A stretch of DNA of 64,000 nucleotides from Pyxicephalus adspersus (Eukaryota > Chordata > Amphibia > Anura > Pyxicephalidae), in NCBI RefSeq assembly GCF_032062135.1, contig NC_092859.1, positions 39,889,118-39,953,117 on the forward strand. Reading direction: 5' to 3'. The notes beneath the pieces are model-generated. The model did not search any database, was not told the DNA's origin, and saw only the letters and a list, made by a program, of their open reading frames with translations. Below, in pieces: positions 35,801-44,800 of this stretch (its first letter is position 1; each line of letters starts with the position of its first letter). The position numbers and the translations under genes were made by a program.

Positions 35801-38800
35801 TTAGGCCGGAACAAATTACCGGCTAGGCCGTAACTGGCCTAAAGGCTGGAGTTGGCCGACCCCTGCATTAACATGTAATATTTTGTTTGTTAACATTTGC
35901 TAAGTCCAAATGTTATAAATGTGCTAAAGACTTATATACGAGACTTTAATGCAAAATAGCAGTAAAAACCTAACATAGATGCTATACCTGACCTGCTTTA
36001 TCCAAAATTAGAAAAAAAAAAATTAGCCCTATATGTTGCTTTAACTTTTAATTATATTTATGCTCAATATAATGTTTAGGACAAGTCAACTATTCAATGT
36101 ATACAGCAGTCATCCGTAACAACTAATCAGGGAAGCAATTTATTGTGAACATTATTGTGGTGAAAACAGAAAACCAATAAATGTTCCTAAATCTTTTACT
36201 TTTTGCAGGCCCTTGAAGAAGCACTAAAACTTTACGAGTCCGGTCCTCATTCCCCCTCATTCTCTCCCTCTGCAGAGGACACTTGGTTCCTGCAACGCCA
36301 GGAACTCCTAACCCAGGTCGACCTCCTCAAGCAACAGGTATTTCTTTATTTTTTTTAGTCAAAGTACTAAATCTAAATTACTCCAAGTGGTGTTATGAGC
36401 CATCAAACCTCAAAAACACACTTTTTCCAGAAGATTTCCACAACTGGTCACTACTGAAAAACCCTAATTACTTCACTAATACACATCGTAATCTGTGGTC
36501 CCACTATATTTCACCAGTTTTGTTGATTGGAACATGGGAGGACCAGGATAATAGGACCTGTAATAAGACTGTAGATTATGGTGTTAGAAGTTTTATTGTA
36601 AAAAGTAAGCTGGAGATGAGCATGGGGGTTGGGCCATTTTTTGTATTCTTTTAAACTGTAACTATTGGCCCCTGTACCGCATGGGTTAATGCTGGGTTTG
36701 CTGGTGGAGGGGGGAGAATAAGTATCTTATCTTATGATGTCAGAGATGCACCTAGACAAAGAACAAGTGGAACTGCTTCAAAGGAAAAGTGATATGAAGA
36801 GAAAGAAGCCCACAGGAGTGACAAATACATTAGTGACTATAATTCACCTTTAAATAATTGCTGGTCAGGGAATGAATTTGAGTTAAATGTTGGTAGTTGT
36901 GTTCTAAATATAATATGGCCCTAATTTTAGCACAACAGTCCACTGAATTAGACATTTTTATTAACCACAGAACAGCTGAACACGTACACTTTTCCAGGAA
37001 AAAAAAACACTGCACCCGTATTAGTGAGACTGTGCTAGTGGAATTTTATGTTTACTAGCTCTTTCATGATAGAGAGAGTTAGGTGATGTAGTAGTTTTGT
37101 ATTTGAATTGCTTTTATCCAAAATCTGGAGTTCTTCTTTGTCTCGAGGAGTGGAAAGCACTGAACTGCTGGTCTTTTTCTGGGAGGATAGAGCAAGGTAG
37201 GCCGAGTTGTTGAAGTAACCACTTGGAAGGCTTTAGTGCTTAAGGATGAATAGCTCCAAAGTACCTGCAGCTTGTGGTCTGAGTTCCCATAACTCAGCAA
37301 CAGTTGCACACATACTATCAGACTATATCATATAAACAGCAATTTGTAGAAAATGCTGGCACAGAAGTCACTTCTTACACCAAAATCTATTTACCAAAAA
37401 AGAAATTTTCTTTGCTTACTTTTTTTTGCCAGAACTTTTAAATGTTGTTAAAGAAAATCAAGCATGCACACTGCTTTGTTTTATCAGAAGAAACATTTAG
37501 GAAAAGTAAAACTATTGGTTGTGGGTATGTTTTTATTTCAAAAATAGTATTTGCCGAAGCTGCTTTGTGTGCCAGCTCTTCTGACATTTTAATTCATACA
37601 GGCTTTAGGAGTCACATCTGCTCTTTTTCAGGTCCAGTAATCTTCCAGTGTCTGTAAATATAGGCTGAAATGGTCAGTCCGGCCAAGAACATTTCATGTG
37701 TGTTTAGTTTTAAATTGACTGATGTGTTCACTCTTGATACTTGAAGTATCACATCTTTAGTCAAGCTTGCTGTTTTGTACAGCATTGTCTGTCTTGGTGC
37801 CTGAAAAAAGGCGGCATCTTTTTTTGTCTCAGAAACAATATTGTATAATATATATATTTTTTAAACAATATATATAGGATACATAGGTTAGGGTTCACAT
37901 GTACTTTAAACTTTCTCTTCTGTTAAAGACTAATCTGCAGCATCCAGGACTGAAAATACAAAACATGTCTATTTTGCAGTGTGGTAGTCCTTGAGTCCAC
38001 ATTGTTTCGTCAATATATTGAAGTTTATTAAAAAATGTTCTTCTAAATGCAGTGCTGAAATGTGCAAGTGTCACGTAGTCACTTTGGCAAAGGCAGCAAG
38101 GTGTTGTTATGTAAGAAAACATAGCATGACCTATGACCATTTATAACACACAACATTAACTGTTAATGATGTTTCCAGTTGTAGAGTTACTAGTAAATGA
38201 GCTAGTCCAACAACAAAGTTACTGGGTTCACAAAGCAAGCCTGAACTGCTGCACTTTACATCCTTGACAACTGGAAACATACAAATGCCATGCTATATGC
38301 CATTAGATAGCTGTACAACACACTTATGTGGGTCCCCCACACCAGATGTCATTGCTTTCTTCTATATACTAATAAACGATCGCACCACACACACATACAT
38401 AGTTCATACGACCACACATGTTCCCTTCTACATGTCAATACAAATTCATACACACATTTCCCAGGTCCATACACTTCAGCTATCCCAATCCACATACCAT
38501 GACACAGCCATATAACACACATTATGCCATTTCCTCTCTAATTAACTTTACACAAACGTAATCATGCACTCATCTGTCTCCTTCTACATACTATTACACG
38601 GCTACACAACGTGCACGCCAGGAGCTCACACATTCCACACATTCCACCTGTCCCATTTACATACAATTACACAACCATACACTTCATGGGCCACACACTT
38701 CCATTACTAGCCCCTTCCTCAACCTGTCTCCTACAAAACATGCAGTCTATGGGTCCACACATTAAACCTATCCTTTTTTAGATACAATTACATAGCCAAA

Positions 38801-41800
38801 TGACACTGTGGGTCCACACTTTAAACCTGACTCTTTCTAACTCCTATTACACAACCACACATTTTATGGGTCCACATACTACACCTGTCTCACTCTATAC
38901 ATTACAAAATCATACCACCTACACTTCAGGGCATACTGGAAGCATTTATATTACAAGAGAAATGTGTGTTCATTGTGAAAGTATATGTAAATAATCCTAA
39001 GGAATCAAAAAGGTTGTAGAATCCAATATTTGCAGATAACGTTAAGAGTCCTCAAAATGTCCCTATTAAAGCTGAAGTCCTATGGCTTTTGTAATCTCTT
39101 CCTGAATCTGAATGTGGACAGAGATATTGCATGATCTAAATATTTTTATCAATGAGTGCTTTTATGTATAGTTTATAATTGGCAGGGTGGATACTATACC
39201 TACTACTGACTGCTGATACTGACTGCTGAAAGTAGATAACCAGTAGATAAAGTAAATTACATAGAGTTTGTTAAAGCACTGTTTATCATAAACTGTTTTA
39301 ATTAATTAAACAAAATTCTAAAAGGTAGTCAATTCCCAGCAATGTTTGTATCAGGATGGAGTTACTGATGATGACAACATTAGACCTTGTCTGTCTGATG
39401 TGTGTTAACAAGGACACTTGTAGTCTCCATTGGAAGCTCTTTGGGAGATATAGACTGACATGAACTCACACATGCTCCCTAGAGAACTGCATTACAACAA
39501 CATGAACAGTATACATTAGATGATATGGGTTCTTGTATTGTAAGCTTTGATATTTTGGTACTTTTAAAGGCTTTTACTGAGGAGCAATCCACAATTCACT
39601 GCCCATTTATAAAATAGGGCACAGTGTGGATTATTATTATTAAACAGGATTTACATAGCACCAACATATTATGCAGTGCTGTACATTAAATAGAGATTGC
39701 AAATGACAGACTAATACAGACAGTGATACAGGAGGAGAGAACCCTGCCTTGAAGAGCTTACAATCTAGTAGGTGGGGGAATTTCACACACAATAGGATGG
39801 GGGATATGTAGTGGTGGTTTCAAAAGACAGAAGAAGACAGGTAGGCAAGTTTGAAAAAATGGGTGGATGCTTAATGCAACAAAGAACTATGATTAGAGAA
39901 GAAATGGTCATTGAACAGGTCATGTTGTGTGGTTTTGTTTTTGAAAAGGACAGTGGCTTAGTAATTTTTTAGTAAAAATTCATTAGTAATCAGAGTACAC
40001 ATCCCCTGTGTAAATAATCATATACCTATGTTTACAGATATCTCGGACTGTAAGGCATGAAATGAGTTACTTTCCCCCTTTTAGTCTGTAACCTTCACTA
40101 GCAACAGAATTAGAGTACATTTTAGTAAAGATCCAGGGGTCCTAATTTTGTTTTTTGTGTCCAGGTGGCCATCTTCGAAGAAGATTTCAAGAGGGAGCGC
40201 AGTGACCGGGAACGTATGAATGAGGAAAAGGAGGAGCTGAAGCTACAGCTGGAACAGCTTACAACACAGCTGACTCAGACAAAGTCCCAGGTAACATCTT
40301 CTTCTTGCAGTACTTATGTTTAGGGACAAGTGTCTCATCTGTCCAAATACAGAGCCCCTGAAGGGCTCCCTAAGGGACATTAAAAAAAAAAAAAAAAAAA
40401 AAACGTGCTGAAAATGCACCAGTTTTTTGAACTGTGTATGTCAACATAAAGAAAAAACATATTCAGTACATGTTTTATTTTTTTTTCCATGTTTATGGAC
40501 CACTGCAAGTTCAAAAGAATATCTGTTTTATTTACCAAAAATCTAGTAGGCTCCTAACTTCTGTTTGAGATAACAATGCCTCAGCTGTACCTAAATTGAA
40601 AGCCTTGTTTTTAGCTCTGCCTAGTTCTACACTGCTTGAACACAGAATACCTCCACCTCTCTTCATCATCAAATCGTAGACGTGGGGTTTCTGTAGTCAA
40701 GCAGGGGAGAACTTGGGCAGAGATAGGTAATTTTCATCCTGCTACGGAGTCTACATGTCTAGCACATAGTTTCTGATAAAGTATTTTTCTGTACTGTATA
40801 AATAATTCAAATATTTTTTTTATAAATTTTATATTTTTTTTTTGGATGTTAATATTCTAAAAAAGATTATGTAAATACATATTGTATATCTCTCTTTGCA
40901 GTTGCGTTCTTGCCAGGAGGATTTGCGACAGGATAGAGAGTGTTCACGTGATGTGATATGGCAACAGGTACCTAGCAGAAAAGCAATATACCAAACTGTG
41001 TATGAGATTCGGCCTTCAGCATGTAAACATATAAAGGCTATAGCAAAAAGCTCACTTTGAATTGGCCAGGTGTGGCAGGTTTGCCTAAAAGCCTAATTCC
41101 AAACCAAAATATTTTCAAAGATAGGAAAAGGTCAGAACTTCTGTTGTTTTCGTTTTTTTTTTTTTTTTTTCTTTTATGTCATACATACTTTTATTTCCTG
41201 TCAGGGAAAGACATGATGGGAAAGTAGACACGTTTAAATGAAATGGGTAGAGGTTAGAACTTCTGACAATGTTTGTTTTTATTGCTTTCAAATCTTTCTC
41301 GTTTTTGCTGCTTTTTCCCATTGCTTATAATAGAGACATGGGGGCAGGAAGGAAAGAAGGGAAAATGTCCCCAGTAGGGGGTCAAAAACAAAAAAAGATA
41401 CAAAAAACACTAATTGCTAGGATATAAAAAATGTAAGAAATGTTTTTTACTTAAACAAAAAAAATTCACCTTTCCCTGATTCAATGAGATAATCCTACCT
41501 TTAAATGATCATCAGATATAGGCTTGGAGGTACATAGGAATAAATAGGATTTATGCATGTGTGGCCCTGGCAAGATTTTTTTTATAATCAGGTGGGCAAT
41601 TTAGCAGCCATGTTTTGTTTAATTAGGCACAGTGAGTATAAAAGCAGATGGGAGTGTGGTGGTCTCTTTCAAACATAACTGCACCAAATATACACCAAAG
41701 TGGAGCATCCCATGGGGAGTCATCCAGTGGCCTAAAAACTTTGGATAGGGAAAAGTTTAAAATAAATAAAAAAAAAAAAAAAAAAAAAAAAGGGTTAAGG

Positions 41801-44800
41801 AACCTTTAAGGGAGGATGGTGGGAGGCAGATTTAGGTTAGTTGGGGAGGGGTCATAGGTGTGGAGCCCAAATTAGGCTTGTTACCATTTTTAATATAGTC
41901 ACTGATGTCTCCCTTAAAGGCATTACATGCTTTTATATCTTTTTAACTAAAATTCCATGTTTTTAACATCTGGAAATTATTACTTATAGGTGATATCAGC
42001 AGTTAATAAATATTCATCTCATCTTACCTATTTGGAACCATGAACCCAATTATCTGCTGACCTGGCAAGTTTGTGCCCTCTGTGACACCCATGGAATAGC
42101 CCAGCATGTTTTTATTACTGTTAGAGTAAACCAGCCCTTTCTGTGACTTTGTTAATATTTTCTAGGTACTATAAACAATAACTAATTGTTAAACAGACGA
42201 TATTCCTAATAAAAACAAGCAGTAATCCTAATAGCTGGTTGAGTTTTGCGTCCCTACCCAAAGGGATTTTCTGGCAAGCTGGTTTAGAAGCAGACCATTT
42301 TTTAGGGTATTTAAGAGTAAGCTTACCCACAATCTCCCTAATAGGGACCCAACTTCTGTATATTGCCTTTCGGCCAGGGAATTGGAATTCTCAAAAAAAA
42401 GGTGCACAACAAATGCACCGGAAGCAGTGTTCTCCCCAGCCCCTTTTAGTCGGGTGCACCACACAGCACTTTTCAGTACCACTTGACAGTTTTTAAGTGG
42501 TTACTGAAGAGTTGGGTCACAATAGGCTGCCATCCACCTACAATTTCTTCCCACCTGGCTTAAAAAAAATTCTGGCTTGAACACTGGAAGGGTTTATGTA
42601 TTGTTCCTATTCATCTAGCCTGGAGTTTTGCTAAACCCACAACCCAACACGTATCTATTTTAACAAAATTGCATAGCTGTTTGTCCAGTGAAACTGCATG
42701 TACTTTCACATGTCCATAAACCTGTTTAGTTTAGGGAATTTTTGTATGTATAAAGCTGCGTACATTATACAAACTGGACAAAATCTGTATTTTCTCCTCA
42801 AAGTGGGTGGGAAATAGGTAGAATCCTGCAGTTTCACATTCAGCACTGACAATACTGGTTTAGGATTTTAGTTCACTAAAAAACTACTGCATTGTCAGCT
42901 CAAAAAGGAATTTAGGAGCATTCTGGGTTTCTGACAGATAGGAATTTTATAACATATTTAAAGGAGTAAAACACTGGAAAATGTGTATGTATTGCAGGGG
43001 TGTAATAAATGTATTATTTTATTCTATCTTGACACACTTAACCACATTGCTATTCTGTTATGGACCTTCTTCTGTTAGGCAGCTAATTTTTAAAATGTAA
43101 TGATCCTTTAGTTTTTGTTCAGAATTATAATGTGATTCATTTAGCTGTTACAGTAAGGGGTCAAGCTTGCTTGCTCAAAGATTTATAGACACAGAGCACT
43201 AGAGTTGGTGAGTCACCATCTCTGCGTCATCTCTGCAGCATTAATGAAACTGTACAGAGCTCAGCTGCAATTACACTTGATGATGATGAATAGAGATTAA
43301 TTGCTACTCAGCTTTGGTAAGTAGAGGCTGTGCCCCAGAATGTTTGACAAAAAAAAAAAAAAAAAAAAAAGCTTAAATCTGAAAAATGTTTTTCATGCTT
43401 TCATGGAGAAGATTCAAAGTGCCTAAGTATCAAAACATATATATGATGAAATTACATTTCCAATTATGTTGGTCATTTAGGAATGTTCATAAACCTCTTT
43501 TTTTAAGTATACCCCTAAAAGCTCCTTCTTCCTCAGCATTACTTTTTTCTTTTACTTTGTTCCTATAGAAAGAAACAGCTTTTATTTATTTTTTATTTCT
43601 TGCAGATGCTAGTAGAGCATTTCCTATTGATGTAGTATTTTACTTGTAATACTACATTTCCAAAGAGTCTATAGGAGGCGGTATGGAAGCTTTTTTTATA
43701 TTTTTGTCAATGGGGCTCCGATCGGTCTGAGGGTGCTGAAACAGGGCAGCTTCAGAATACAGTTATTGACAGGTATTGCAGAATAAATATGGAGCCAATC
43801 AATTCATAGTGCTAATGCAGGTTCACTTTAAACAAGCAGTGTGCAGATTTTCAGAAAGCTTTAGCACTCTTAAAAGCTTTCTAAACCTGTTATCAGTTTG
43901 TTTAATTTGTTTAGTTTGTTGACGTTCTGTGCTCTTTGTCTTTGTACATCTCTGTCCCCAGCATTCAAATCTATTGTTGGTGAAGAGAAATACCCATCTC
44001 TTTTAGGTTTGAAGGCGCATGGGATGCCCCTTCTCCCCATTTGACAAAACTGATGATTGGTAACTGGCCACCCAGGCACCAAGAACTGTCATATTAGGGC
44101 AGAAAGCAAGTCTTTAACCCTTTGTAAGGTTTGGGTTATTTCATGGCTTCTTCTCTTTGCTTCTCGCAACAGTAGGGTAGCTCTGTACAAATGAGGAGGG
44201 TGACAGTTTAGTGAACCTTGTATGGGCAAAGCTAAGGCTAACTTTAACATCCCCAAACTGGAACTGAAGGTCCTTTACTGTCTTCTGAACTCCTAAACTC
44301 TTGTAGGTCAGAGGTTGCCTAGAAAGAATGTACTGTATTAAAATCCATTTTTTTCTTCAGTAAAACTTCCAAATGTTTGCTTAAAACAAATGTTTTGTTA
44401 AAACCTTATGTACACTACTGCTCTAATACAAATGGAAGCTTCTCCCCTAGCCCTATAATGTGCTTACAACTTTTTACAGTGCATAAAAATTAGTTTTAGT
44501 AAAAGTTGAGAATATAGCAACATTTTGATTTCAAATACTTTCTGATTCATATTCCAGGCTGTAGGAGAAAGATACAATCGAGATTCTCATGCAGGACCAG
44601 CATGCCCACCATACCAATATCACCAATACCCATACAGTCCTCCTGGTTTAATTTATCCAGGCATTGATGATTGGCAGATCTTATACCCCCCTCCAGTTGT
44701 TGCTCCAGAGCACAGCCAAGTCCAAGATTTGCCTCCTCCAGTAAGTTATCGTAGCCTGCTTGTCTAATATTCTAAGGCTTCAGCATGTCGATCTTCTCTG

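Larger units (their letters stand above)
36338..40164 (+). other. TNIP1: TNIP1 intron 13 (3.8 kb)
   Basis: Contains the degenerate C/A-rich tandem array at about 38270-38940 and an L2-like tail copy at 39630-39775. No exon or gene seen otherwise. Confidence 0.6.

Noticed and set aside
38264..38994. Threonine/histidine-rich frames as a repetitive protein
   Set aside because: The frames are broken and come from the C/A-rich tandem array; no start or splice context.
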